This document shows, piece by piece, positions 51,701 through 63,530 of a stretch of DNA of 64,000 nucleotides. Source of the DNA: Whitmania pigra (Eukaryota > Annelida > Clitellata > Hirudinida > Haemopidae). A model generated the notes under the pieces. The model did not search any database. It saw only the letters and a program-made list of their open reading frames with translations, and had not been told where the DNA came from. Numbering within the stretch: position 1 is the stretch's first letter; every line of letters starts with the position of its first letter. The stretch is taken from NCBI GenBank assembly GCA_021613335.1, contig JAJTWR010000266.1, positions 5,132,501 to 5,196,500 on the forward strand, in the 5' to 3' direction. Both the position numbers and the translations under genes were made by a program.

Positions 51701-54700
51701 AGTTCCTCAGCCTCATCACTACTTTATTACTACTGTCAGGGCATCGTTATTTGTAAGACTGGTTAGGAGCCAAGTGCACGGACTCACCGAATCAGTGCTC
51801 GTGAAACTTAAGTATTTACAGTGTATACCGAACGCCTCAGATACAACAATTCCGTAAAACGACAAAACGACGACACTTGATCAGCATTTTTAAATGAGAC
51901 TTGCTCTATCATATTAAGCTCGGAAATTAAACTTTAACAATGTCGTGGATCAGATTTTATTGAAACTGTACAAGAAATAAAAAAGCTTGGTACTTATATA
52001 GGATTGTTTAACTTTGCAGTAAAGTACCTGTGTTTTGGTAATGCTTTGCTTCATGCTAGTTAAAGATTATATGATAAGACTATTTTCTTTGTTGCTCCAT
52101 TAATTTCTTCGTTTGTAATACTATTTTAACAAATCGCACGAAAGGAGAATGTGAAATTCGCGAGGAGGGCATAGGGAGCATGCCGAAGGGTCTAAAGAGG
52201 GTCTCGAAGCATAGGAGTCATGGGCTAATGCGGCGTCGAGTGCTGTCGTCATTTTATTACTGTTGACATTGTCAATGTCATCACCACCTTAGGACTGTTA
52301 TCATCTCCTTATCGATGTCATCATCACATGACACTGCTATCGGCACCTTCTCCAGGACGGCCATCGTTTTTAGTACAAAAACGAATGATGGAGAGCGACG
52401 TTGTAGATGAAATGCATCTGGATAAACGGAGCAGTAAAAAATGAAAGAAGAGCTTAAATGATGCGACACATTGGATTCACTGTAACAGTCCCGATAAAGG
52501 CAATCATCATAACTATTACAATTTTACTATCGCCATCGTGAGATGATAATTATGAATCCTCGTTGTTGTCGCTTCGTTAGCTCGCCGTTGCCTTTTTATT
52601 GCTTTCCTTGTAATTGTATGTAATTCCTTGTAATGTCTTATTTGGTCCTTGTAATATTTTTTATTTGAATGTCTTCTTCCTTCAGATACAAATCTTTCTC
52701 GGTTGCTTTAGTGCTTATGGGTCTTCTTGCCATCGCCGAGGAAAAGTCATCCAAATCATCGAATCGTGGTAAACTTGTCATGGAAAATATTGATGAAATT
52801 TTTAGTCCATATTCCACTTTTACTCCATGCTATGCTCGTGAACTCCTGAAATTTTAAACGCAAAATAGAGCCGGATAAATGAGGATATTATGTCATATTA
52901 TGCATTTAATAATGTAGTCTCTGGACGAACAAAAGATATTTCAAAATACCGACGAAATAATAAAAAAAAGAATCTTTGAGGTTAAAATAAAATTACTAAT
53001 TACCACTGATAATATTTAAATAATATTTATTGTAAATTATTATGCTTGAGAAGAAATTATTCATAATCAAATTGTGCAATTTCTTACAAGGTTCAGACAT
53101 GATTCAATTTATAATTGGGATCCGAAACTTTAACATTTTCTATGACGATACTACGAAAAACATTCATATTATTTAAACATATGTATATTTACATTTCTAA
53201 AGCAGACGAAAGAATTTTTCGCAGTATTGTCGCAGAAAATGTTTGCATTTTCGAATCTCGAATTTAAGTTGAGTCTCGACGGCAATAAATCTCAACTTGA
53301 TTATGATTAATATTTATTTTACATAATTACAATTTAATTACGTTGTTGTTGGAATGGAGGGAATCGATTAAAGCTGAAGTTGCAAAGTAGGTTTATTTTT
53401 ACAAAAGTAGATTATGGAAGGCAAACTGGTCATCTGTTTGTGCTGGCATCAAGTGAAGTGCAGAGTAAATGATCTGTCAAAAGGAGTCAGTAAAGGGGTC
53501 AGTCAAGCGCGACTAAGTTACGACTAAAATGCAGTTAACCTAGGCCAAGGTTTCAATGTCCATTCTTTTCTTAGTTTCCACTCAATCGTTCTTTGAATTT
53601 CGTGAAAGTGCCGAAGTGGCATTCAAACCGCCTCTTTACGATATTTATAACGATCATAAATGGCGTCAAATACGTCGAGCATTTCGTGTTAGTGTGAGGT
53701 TGTAAAAAAATAAATATAAAAATAGCATATTAATATATGCAATGTCATGCGTATATATATGAATAATAGAAAGTGAAGGATGAGAGACGTTCGTCAGAAG
53801 GAATAATGACGATGTGTGATCAGGCGGAGAATGAAAGATGATGAAGTCTCACGGAAGGAAGGATCGATTAAAATAATTTCATGCGCAAGTGCCATTATAA
53901 TTAATTAAAATAAGAATCTCAAGTCATGTTAAAAAGTACGGTAAAATACGATTTATTTAATATCTTGCATCTAGTTGTCAATTCTGCACATTCAAAACTG
54001 TACTTGGTTTCAAGAAATGTAATGATGTATTTAATGGTGTATTTTTATGGAATTATCAAATTGCTATTGCTAAATTTTTATTGTTAAAATTTGTCTAGTA
54101 TTATTCGAAGTTTAAAACAATTGTAGTGCATGTTATTATGAATAAATTATATTGACTCATTAAAGATGTTGTAACAATTCAGAAAGTTTTCATTAATTAA
54201 TGACCACGTCCTGTCAAATTAATTCATTACAAACGGATTACACGAACAGAACATTCGAGTACGTGGTGATTTATTGCGTGATATTTTCCTGAGTCTTAAA
54301 AAAATGCTTCTTTTACAACTTTATAATCGGATTTGATTATTCGTTCAAAAGACTGAACTTACTAGAATGTACATTTTATTTCTATTTGCCAATCTATTTC
54401 TATATACATGTTAGTACAAAACCAAAATGCTATAACAACGTATCTAATGAATTTTTGCTTTTAATTTAATAAATAGATAAAATTAGTCGAAAAAATTTTA
54501 AATTTCTGAAAATCGATCGCTGGAGATTTTGAAATGTACCGGATGACTTTTGCCAAAAGCAAAATCAACGTTGAGTGTCAAATTTTTGACAACCTTTAAA
54601 AAAATCTTTCAAATTATTTACAAGAATAGTAGTCAGTAATAAAACTTTAATCTGCCTATGCAGTACTATTCGTTTTAGTAATACTTGTGGTAATTAGAAA

Positions 54701-57700
54701 ATAGCTTGTCACACTCGTTTGAACTTGAAACCAGGGAAAAACAAGATAGTGTGATGTTAACGCAAAATTCTGATTACTTTTGTCTAAATAACGGGTTGAA
54801 ATAAACTAATCTCATTAAATAATAGGAGTTGATTTTGATCTAATGGTACCATATCTGCTTTCGCTAGGTTAAAATGAAGAGTATCCGATAATTATTAGAT
54901 TGTAATCGCTTAATTGTCTTTTAAAAACTTCGGCAATAAAACAAAGAAATATAATAAAAACAATATAAAGATATGATGCATGACAAGAACATTTGCACAG
55001 AAACCATTTAAGTTCAATGTTATTTCATAAGTCATTATTGCTGTTTTCACCGCAACTATTGTAAAGTAACTTCATGCGCAAGTACTGAATAATATGTTAT
55101 TCATTCTAATTTTTCCTTTCCATTAACTTATTGTTGATTTCATTCAAATAATTAAAATTCATATGTTCTTCTGTGAACCAAGAATTATTTGATGAAAAAG
55201 TCGATCTTTTCAACGTCTTCACTCAATCGACAATTCACTTTGACAACTCATGGAATGCCTCCGTGCGCAACTTTATTGCGAACGCCACAAAACATCAACT
55301 TTCCATTTTTCGATGACGATCATCGAGGAATTGCTGTGACCACTCGAATAATATTTATGATATTTATAACTAAATAACACTAAACTGAGCAAAACGGGAA
55401 AAAGTAATTTCAAATGACATACGATTTAAAAAAACAGACAAATCATGAAGCTTCAGATGTTTTATGATGAAAATGTTTTGAAAACGCAAATTGCTAATTG
55501 TAATTTAAACAACTAACAAAGGACTTTACAAGCAGATGTGTACTCTTTTTTTTTTACATCTTTTACTGGTAAGTTAAAGAAGTCACAAGCGTCCCTAGAG
55601 AGCGACGCCAAATTAATCATTACCATAATCACTACAACAAGATCCTGTTAAGATCTGCCCCTCACGATGGCGGCACAGATTCGAACTTTCATTGTGGGAA
55701 CACCGATGACAAACAGTGTTTCCCCGAAAATAAGACAGTGTCTTATATTAATTTTTGCTCCAAAAGACTCGCTAGGTCTTATATTCGGGAGGTTGTCTTA
55801 TATTTTCATAATCAACAACCAGCCAGCCCATTTTTTCATACAATTCATTAAGCAACAATGAGCATGATTTTAATCATTTATTAATAAAAGTAATATTTAG
55901 AAGAATGTTAGAAAAGGCTTTGGCGTGACTCCGTCAATTTCAAATCCTAGCCATTCGCAAGAGTTTCTATAACTAACCCTTCAATTATAGATTTTTAAAA
56001 AGTACTGAAATACAGTCATATCAACTTCTTTATTATAAATCTACAAATCCTGATTTCCAGTCTGAATTGCTTGCAAATCCATTTCCCATACAACCTCTAC
56101 CTCTCATATTTAGCAGCGAGAAAACTCTCCTTAAATGAGTACCTTTTTGTCCCTTGCCGCATTGGTAACAGTTGTGTTCTGTCAGTGATTTTATACACTG
56201 ATTTCTTAACTCGCAACTTCTCATAGGTTAGGCTTCACAAAGTTTCTGATACACATTTGTCTTAACATTTTCCTCGTCCAAACTGTTAACTGAGATCATC
56301 ACACTCTACGGATCATTCGGATATCCAATTTCTTTTCTTTACAAAAAGCTGCAACATTCTTGTCACATGAGTGTTCCACGATTTTTTCTTGCAGTCGATG
56401 GAATAGCTTTTTCTTTTTGAACTCATCTTGTCGAAATAACAATTAATGGTTAATCTACTACACGTACAACGCACTGTATTAAGAAGATTCACAAACACAA
56501 TCCGTTGCAACTGTGTTCTAGAACCGGCTGTCTGTTTACGGTAACTGCATACACACCAATGTTTTACATACTTAAAATACTTACAGGAATCATAATTGTC
56601 AGTGTCAGTACTGTTGTAAACTTAGTTTTTGGAAATTAATTATATTATATTACATTAATATTTCATTAAAATGTTACTACTAATTTCAATGTGTTAACAG
56701 ACCTATGGTACGACTTCAAATACCGACTGGCGATCTTAACCATAGCTTATTTTTGGGGTAGGGCTTATATTAAGAGCGCCTTGAAAAATCATGCTAGATC
56801 TTATTTTTGGGGAAACACGGTAGTTATGTGGCGCACAAACAAACCTTATATGGTTTGATTATTAATTAAATGCGATATGTAGCGAACAAATTAGGAAAAA
56901 AACTTGTTAGGATTGCTGGGCTTACATACAATTACAAATACAAGGAAAAATTTAGGTTCACGGGTTGAGAACGCCTCCAAATGCCCGGGAAAACAGCAAA
57001 TATTAAGGCACTAATACGAATATTAATACAGACACTAAAAATCTTTGACGATTTACAAAGTACTTAGTGTCACATAATTTTTAATCTGAAAGAATTTAAA
57101 TTTGGTCATACGAATATAGCAGAATAACAATCAATAACGAGTATTAATAAAAATTAAATTTAACATTAAATAAATATCTCTTACGAATATTACTGCGAGG
57201 ATAAACTTCAACATAAGAAAAAGTAGGGCTGCGAACGATTAAAATTTTGTTGAATTATTAATCGAAATTTATTTTAATCGATTACATTCGATTAATCATA
57301 ACACATATATTCCAACTACTTTTACAGGGTCTTGTTAAGTGGCAAAACTCTGCAATGTCATTACACAAAATCATCCGACCTTAGTTAGCTAATACAATTA
57401 ATCATGTCACACAAACACGTTGTAACGTAGTTTTTTTTTTTTTTTTTTTTAGGAAAAACCGGCAAAAAACGTAATTATAAACGCTAGTAATAGTGTTAAA
57501 TAATGCAATTAGTCACACTTTATAAAAAGCAAGTAGGTATGCTGTGAATACTTTCCACAAATCTCTTATGCTCTGCTAACTTTTCTTGACACAACTCAGC
57601 AATCACGGTGTCGATTGTGCATCTACTTGGCAAGTTGTAGGTCTGCTTTTGAAGAACTTTGCATGGCACAGTCGCAGTCCATCATCTTCGGCAATTAAAG

Positions 57701-60700
57701 TGCTTGCTCAACTTTCCTCGGAGATAACACGTTATTTGCGGTACTCGTCCTAACTAAATAACTATGATAATGTGGGTAAAAGCAAATAAATAATCAAAAA
57801 GAAGACTGTCAAATTTAAAATAAATTGAAAAAGTACCGATTATTCGATTAAAGAAGTTTTAACTGATTAAAATGTTTAACGATTAGTCGATTAAATTAAT
57901 AGATGAATTCCTGAGCTCTAAAAATATTAATATTGTGAAGAGAAATCAATGGTGATTTAACAGCATATTTTAGCTCTGGGAAAGAGAATTTAAATAAAGA
58001 CATAATCAAATCCAAAACTGACAATTTTTTCCAATATTGTTATGTGATAAAATAATCTCATATCGTTTGACTTGGAAACATGATGGATATATTTGAGTAT
58101 TTACAAGCAGCATCGATCATTGAACACTTAGAATACGGACGCCATCGATGAACAGATGCAGCTAAGCAAACAAAGCATTTGTTCTCTCGTTATCTGTTCC
58201 TCCGAGAATTTGTGGCGCCTCCAAAAGGTGTCCACTCGAATTATAAGATGCCTACTTCAGGGTGATCTTAATGCCCCACTTCAAGTGTGAGAGCATCGGA
58301 TGTTATTGATAACCTGTAAACAATCGAAACAAATGCAAGGTAATCATCCAACCTTCAACGGCTCTTTAGCTGGTTTTAACCAAATTTTTAACATCACTGT
58401 GGACGAATAATCACCAACGAGGATGACTGTAATTAGTGACTTAAGTGATCTGGAGCAGACATTTTAAACTTGAAGAATTTGATCATAACAATCATAATCA
58501 TAATCAATTCACTTATAACAATAATTTGATTGATCATCGCCTCATACTTTTAAAGTTCCTTTTTTTTTTATTTGGATTTCAAGTATCCCACTGACATCAA
58601 AAGTGAAAACATAAATGATAAAGAGGCTAAACACTTATCGTGTAAAATGAAATGATACCAGATGATCTCATATAAAGATTAAGTGGTTCCTTTAGTAAGC
58701 ATTTCTGATTAGAAGTCATGTCCTAAGAATTTGGCGCATGGTTAGTCAAGCGTATGACTAAAATCGAGACAGGCGTTCCGAAATTAAAAAACCGTCAGTT
58801 TGAATCTATTCACACAAAAAAAATCAGTTCGCTTCAGTGGATATAAACCCATAATTAGGACGCCCATCACAAACAAGATGTCACCATCAAGAACATGAAC
58901 CACAAGAATATTATTGTCGCTACTTGAACAGCTTGCTGAAATTTAGGGCCGTTAACTACTGATTTAATTTAATGATTTTTTTTACGATTATTTTTCATTA
59001 ACGATTAAATAACAGTTAAACGAGTAAATTGAAAATAAAATGACAATCGAATTTAATCTACTGATGAAGTCATTCCATTTTATACATTTCAAAATCAACC
59101 GATTGCAATTTTCTAAAATATCATAAATCTAAAAAAAACTAAATATCTTCAATTGCTTCAAGAAAAATATTTAATGCTTAATTATCATGAAATAATCGCC
59201 AAATATTCTTAGCGAATAATTAATCGGAAGAGTAGTGGTTAATATGTGCTGTACCATTGAAATTTAAAACTTAGCAATTACATTAATCATATTGAAATAA
59301 AGCCTGACTCGGCAAACTAATACGTTTTTCAGTAGATTTATTGGGCAACTATACAGTACTGAATATTGAGCTGAACTGAATAGTCGGGTCGAGTATTTAT
59401 GTGGATCGCAAGATCTACAGGATTTATATTTTGGAATTTGGTGTGAAATTTCTAAATATCCGAGAATTCTGTACTATGACATATATATTTATATATTAAC
59501 AAAAAATTCGATATTGTTTACCCACAAACTGCGATTTAACAAAAACGAACAATTTATTTTTTTAAAATAAATTTTAAAATAAAATTCAACTAATTTATAA
59601 TTTTATGTATGTTACTTTTTTACAAGTAAAAGTACAGAAAATTTTCTGTAATTGTTACAAGTAAAAATTACAAAAAAAAAAGTTATTAATTGTAGTATCG
59701 AATTACATGTACACAACACAGCACAACACTGGGTATAGTTATTCTTCAAAATTAAAATATGGTGTACTATTAATTACAAACAAAGCTTTATTTGCAATGG
59801 GTGGAAACAAATTTATCATCAGTCTTTATGTTAAAACGGTGTCCTATAGCCTAGTTATCACAAATTGCTCTTGACATTTCAGGTGTCTGGTGCTTTCTTT
59901 GAAATAGTATATCATCTACATTATTTAGTGAAGACGTCAATGAGATTGTCCAACTTTTTCCAGTCTGCCATTTCTTCGCATAATTAAATATACATTTTCT
60001 TGTATATTTGTATAGTAGCACTTTTATGAACACGTCATTATTCTTCTGACGGCTATTAAATGGGAACTAAACCAAATAGTGAAACTATTTATATGTATAA
60101 TTGTTTGGCAATTTGTGTTGATTAGCACCTCGTTAATCTTTCTTGGTGCCTCCATTGATGAAATAATCTTAATCAGCATTGCGACAAATAAATGTGAGAT
60201 TGAATGTCTCATGACATTTTTCTCATGATTTGCTAATAACTCTTAAACCAGCTAATTCAGCAAAATCCTTGGTGATTTTACCAACGCAATTTAAAAGTAT
60301 TTAAAGTGCTAAATATACATAACTATAAAAAAAAGTTTATAGAGCAGGCAATTGTATGAGAATATATCCAGTGTAGTGCTCTTATTAACCTCAGTATCTT
60401 CACCTTCAAACTGAAGGTTACTAAAGGTTATTCATGGTCAAAGATCATAAAGCTTCCCATCCTGAAGCCTCATTCGAGAAACGACGATGAAGACAGTGTA
60501 AAAGACGCATCTGGAGTAGAGAATTCAAATCAAAGAAATGACAAAAGACGATTTGATTCCATTGAAGCGTTTGATGCGTTTGGAGACCTCAAGAAGAGGA
60601 GACTCGATTCCTTTGATAACCTGAATGCTTTCGCCGACTTGTCTAAGAGAAGATTGGATTCTATTGAAGCATTTAATGCCTTCGGAGATCTCAAGAAAAA

Positions 60701-61079
60701 AAGATCGAACTCACCTCACAGTTCGGATTGTCTCAAAGATTTGGCGGATTGCATTGCAAAACGAAGATTTGATTCTATTGAGAACTTGGATGCGTTCGCC
60801 GATTTATCAAAGAGAAGATTTGATTCTATTGAAGATTTTGATACTTTTTCTGATCTGACCAAGAGAAGGTTTGACTCCATCGAATCATTAAACTTTGGAG
60901 ACTTTGAGAAACGCCACGCACGGGACTCAGACAATTATCCTGTTCCTTTAGCAAGACACAGTCAGGATGAAATGGATGAAAAGGAAGACTATTACTCCCA
61001 GCGACAGAAGATAAAACGTAACTATTTTAAACGACTTTCTAATGATTTTACATTGCACATAGAAAGTGGAATTAATTGA
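48726..61079 (+). CDS. proposed four-exon model of the FDSI-peptide precursor gene
   Basis: Proposed exons: 48726-48755, 49132-49209, 52686-52768, 60395-61079. Every junction has GT-AG borders (GGCAA|GTATTT, TTACAG|, GGGGAG|GTATGT, CCTTCAG|, TCGTG|GTAAAC, ACCTCAG|). The phases (0, 0, 2) fit and give one 291-residue frame. The N-terminus MKLSRFFLWQVKKMLIKFYI continues into a hydrophobic core ILVVGSLV and then CTSG, consistent with a secretory signal. The last exon holds the peptide array. The introns are long (up to 7.6 kb), and exon 3 is also open in another frame with an even better signal peptide, so the 5' part is a hypothesis. The AT-rich rest of the introns holds transposons and no other supported gene. 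Confidence 0.35.
49210..51283. other. non-coding stretch, possible intron
   Basis: AT-rich. A patch at 49410-49590 is open on both strands (plus: DDLLKQNLSRIVKQCANLVE), but there is no AG acceptor in front of it. No gene supported. Confidence 0.35.
51284..51430. repeat. 57-58-bp tandem repeat, about 2.5 copies
   Basis: Units with TTTATTAAATATATTCAAAT, ATTTTATTCCAAAGTCAACT and the spacer GTTAGTCAA repeat head to tail. The third copy is diverged and truncated. Confidence 0.85.
52669..52768 (+). CDS. signal-peptide-like first exon (alternative reading)
   Basis: From ATG 52669 the frame reads MSSSFRYKSFSVALVLMGLL followed by AIAEEKSSKSSNR. This is a textbook signal peptide: short basic n-region, hydrophobic core, small residues A-I-A before the predicted cut, then a hydrophilic linker. 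It ends at a good donor (CGTG|GTAAAC) in phase 1. It could be the true first coding exon of the peptide precursor at 60.4-61.1 kb, or of another secreted protein. The same DNA from 52686 is an exon in a different frame in the four-exon model, and only one can be right for a given transcript. Confidence 0.42.
52990..55715. other. AT-rich non-coding stretch, possible intron
   Basis: No supported gene. There is a short (TA)-rich patch near 53735-53765. The frame at 55189-55377 has no splice or protein support. Confidence 0.4.
55716..56818 (-). mobile_element. pogo/Tigger-like DNA transposon, internally deleted
   Basis: Terminal inverted repeats: 55716-55735 (GTGTTTCCCCGAAAATAAGA) and 56799-56818, whose reverse complement differs at one base. 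Sub-terminal TCTTATAT- and CTTATTTTTG-type repeats are also mirrored. Inside, the minus strand at about 56430-56310 reads SSKRKSYSIDCKKK and then, after a one-base frame change, IVEHSCDKNVAAFCKEKKLD. This resembles the N-terminal helix-turn-helix of pogo/Tigger transposases. The DDE core is missing, so the element is non-autonomous or dead. TA flanks the right end. Confidence 0.68.
57224..57920. mobile_element. hAT-like non-autonomous element
   Basis: The left end TAGGGCTGCGAACGATTAA and the inverted right end TAGAGCTCAGGAATTC share short terminal similarity. Both sub-ends carry AATCGATTA-type repeats (57265-57295; 57840-57895), as seen in many hAT elements. The interior has a poly-T tract (57431-57450) and a minus-strand patch near 57700-57630 that reads like a degraded zinc-finger piece (EDDGLRLCHAKFFKS). 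Target duplication is not clear. Confidence 0.45.
58132..58261 (+). CDS. exon-like open segment of unknown function
   Basis: It follows ACACTTAG and ends at CAGG|GTGATC. It is markedly less AT-rich than its surroundings and reads NTDAIDEQMQLSKQSICSLV, then SENLWRLQKVSTRII. The minus strand is also partly open. It does not fit the phases of the neuropeptide model. Could be a separate gene's exon or chance. Confidence 0.2.
58262..60394. other. AT-rich non-coding stretch before the peptide exon
   Basis: No supported gene. Short inverted or tandem AT motifs near 58490-58530 and 59580-59700 only. Confidence 0.4.
60395..61079 (+). CDS. pedal-peptide/orcokinin-type neuropeptide precursor, terminal exon
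   Basis: This exon encodes a prohormone array cut at dibasic sites. In frame from 60396 the repeats are RFDSIEAFDAFGDL (60549), RLDSFDNLNAFADL (60600), RLDSIEAFNAFGDL (60651), a degenerate unit (60702-60764), RFDSIENLDAFADL (60765), RFDSIEDFDTFSDL (60816) and RFDSIESLNFGDF (60867), each followed by KR/KKR/SKR-type sites. The spacing is exactly 51 nt except for the 63-nt degenerate unit. The FDSI start and amphipathic acidic peptide resemble lophotrochozoan pedal peptides and arthropod orcokinins (family knowledge). An acidic spacer precedes the array and a 55-residue C-terminal flank follows to TGA 61077. The acceptor ACCTCAG at 60394 gives phase 2. The signal peptide must come from an upstream exon. 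Expected function: secreted neuropeptides released by proprotein convertase cleavage. Confidence 0.8.
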
Positions 61080-61111
61080 TGTCTTATCGTTTTTTTTTTC
61101 ACTAATGTGAT

Positions 61112-61215
61112 CAGGGCCGCCGACAGAAATTTTGGGCCTATGATATGTCAAGATTTAGGAAGCAAAAATAATGGTTTTAAAATCCAGGCGAGTCCTGAGA
61201 CTCTCAGCGGCCCTG
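61112..61215. mobile_element. 104-bp hAT-type MITE with 8-bp target duplication
   Basis: Ends CAGGGCCGC and GCGGCCCTG are inverted repeats. They are flanked by AATGTGAT (61104-61111) and AATATGAT (61216-61223), an 8-bp target-site duplication with one mismatch. No coding capacity. It inserted 33 bp after the stop codon of the peptide precursor, so it may lie in its 3' UTR. Confidence 0.75.
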
Positions 61216-61689
61216 AATATGATTAATAAAACTTTTAAAAGATGATCATATATTTTCTGGTCGTGCAGCTTACTTTAATACATTGTTTCGTGGACAATTT
61301 CAAGCAATTTCGATTAAATTTTTTTTTTATTTTCAGCTCACAGAAGAATATTGAGAAGCAGAGAAATGAATTAATTGTTGATTAATTAGCTCCTGACATG
61401 ACTTATTATCAAATGAGAATTTTAATTGTTTTATTTCAATACTCACTTGAAAAACATAGATGCGAAATTAAAGGAAATTTGTATCAAATTATTATCACCA
61501 GAAATAAAATGTTTAGTTGCATTGTGCATTAATTGAATTACTATGGAGTAAAAACATATTAAAATAGCCTCAAGTCAACTAGTTAATCCTTGGATTAGTT
61601 ATGACATGAACGAGTTAAGGAAAATCAAAATTTTTGCTGAAATGGACTGATTATATTGAGCAAGGAAAATATAAATACGGCTATTTATT

Positions 61690-62924
61690 AGGTGTGCCTG
61701 TTAATAATGCGGATTTTGTGGTGAAGCAAAACAAGTTAATTTTAAGAAAAGCGTTATTTAAATTTTATTAAAAGTAATGTTTATTGCTAGTAATTCATGG
61801 ATACCATCCCAAAAGAACTTTTCATTTTTTGAGGCAAACCATTCACAGACCCAATTTTCCATTTCTTCGTATGTTTTGAAGTGCAGTTCAGAAAGTGCAT
61901 GTGCCATCGATCGGAATAAGTGGTAATCTGAAGGAGCAAGGTCTGGTGAATATGGATGTGTTAATATTTCCCAGGCAAGATCTTTTAACGTATGTTTAAC
62001 CGGTCTTGAAGTATATGATGGTGCGTTATCATGGAGTAAGATTACTTTGCCCTTTGTCTCTTGGCCCTTTGTGGTTGTTTTACAATCAATGCCTGGTTTA
62101 AACTGATAATTTCTATAGTGATCAGAATTGATCGTTTCACCAGGTCTCAGAATTTCATTACACACCACGCCTTCTTGATCCCACTAAACGCAGAACATTG
62201 TCCTTTCCAAAGCGATTTGGCTTTGCATGATGGCTGACCTGTATCAACCGATGATTTTTTACATTTATGATTCTCAAAGTAAACACGCTTGTCATCACTA
62301 GTCACAATTAGATGCAAGAAAGACTTTCTTATGTGCCGTTAAACCAACATTTGACTGACAACTTTTGGTTTTCCATCTGTCTTTCATTCAATTGATGTAG
62401 CACCCATTTTCCTTCTTTTAAAAATATGCCCGTTGTTTTTAGGCGATCAGAAATTGTTTGCAATGTCTAACCTTGCTGCAAGTTGTTTTTGCGTTTGAAA
62501 CGCATCATCATCCAAAAAGGATTGCAATTTCTGGTCTTAAAACTTTTTCGGTTGACCTGAACGTTCTTTGTTATTCACTTTGAATTCTCCATGTTTAAAG
62601 CGCTTGAACCAGCGTTCACAAGTATCTTGAGATGGAGCATGTTCACCATAAACTTCCCGTAAAATACAATAGCTTTAAGCAGCACTTTTTTATAAAATAA
62701 AATACTGATTTAAAACTTCCCCCAAATGATTTTTTAGGCACGAAGCTCAACATCTTTAAGCATAAAAGTATTGATGATGTTAGCACTTTCAGCAAATTTA
62801 GCAGACATAATTCTGAAGCTAGCAGACGAGAACAACAAGATAGCGTACGTGTAAACTCGCATATATGTCTGCACATGCGCAAATCCATCTATTAAGAAAA
62901 TCCGCATTATTAACCGGTACACCT
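61690..62924 (-). mobile_element. mariner transposon, near full length, transposase broken
   Basis: Terminal inverted repeats of 28 bp, 61690-61717 and 62897-62924, match at 26 positions (start AGGTGT, end TGCGGATTTT). The total of 1235 bp is near the usual mariner size. The minus-strand frame 62168-61758 encodes the C-terminal half of the transposase: VILLHDNAPSYTSRPVKHTL, then THPYSPDLAPSDYHLFRSMA. The second and third catalytic Asp are present, with 33 residues between them where DD34D mariners have 34 (one Pro of HPPYSPD is missing). Upstream, in other frames, are degraded N-terminal parts (62220-62700). Stops and frameshifts make it inactive. Confidence 0.88.
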
Positions 62925-63530
62925 GATTACCGATATAATTTAGAATTTTTAATATTGCTATTAATAATTTTGGATTAGGACGGCATTAGTTAAAAAGGTT
63001 TGAAAGCTGGCCTTGTGTCAGTGGTCAGTGAGGGTTTAATGACGAATGCGAATGATGAATCGGCCTAGTCCCCTGTGAGTTAAAATCATTTACTTGCGGT
63101 ATTAGTAAATTTTATATAATTTACTGTAAACTTGTTTTATATGTTTTTTACTATAAACTTGTGCAGTGCTTGTCAGGATGGATATGTGAGCTGTTTTTAT
63201 GTATATGATAGGTTTTATAATTTGAACTAAATAAATCACACCTTATTAGAATATCTTCATGTTTTATTTAACTAACGTTAGTCAAAGTTTTGGCAGAACA
63301 TTTTCAAAGTACCTGCAATTTGAAAAGACTGTTACCATTTGGGAAAAACCCATATTAATCACTACAAATATAAATCTACATAGTCAGTTTTTAAGGATAA
63401 AATATAAAAAAAAACTGTTATTTAATTAATAATCAGGAGGTCATCGTATAAGATTTTTTTCAGCAACAGTTTCATTTTAAAATCAAATAAACTGTCCTAT
63501 TTTGCTTCACATTCTACTTTCTTATTTTAC
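62925..63530. other. non-coding stretch
   Basis: AT-rich with no supported gene. It may hold an intron or 3' flank of the minus-strand exon at 63531. Confidence 0.4.

Noticed and set aside
57640..57710. BED zinc finger of an active hAT transposase
   Set aside because: Only one Cys-containing scrap on the minus strand; no complete C2H2 pattern.
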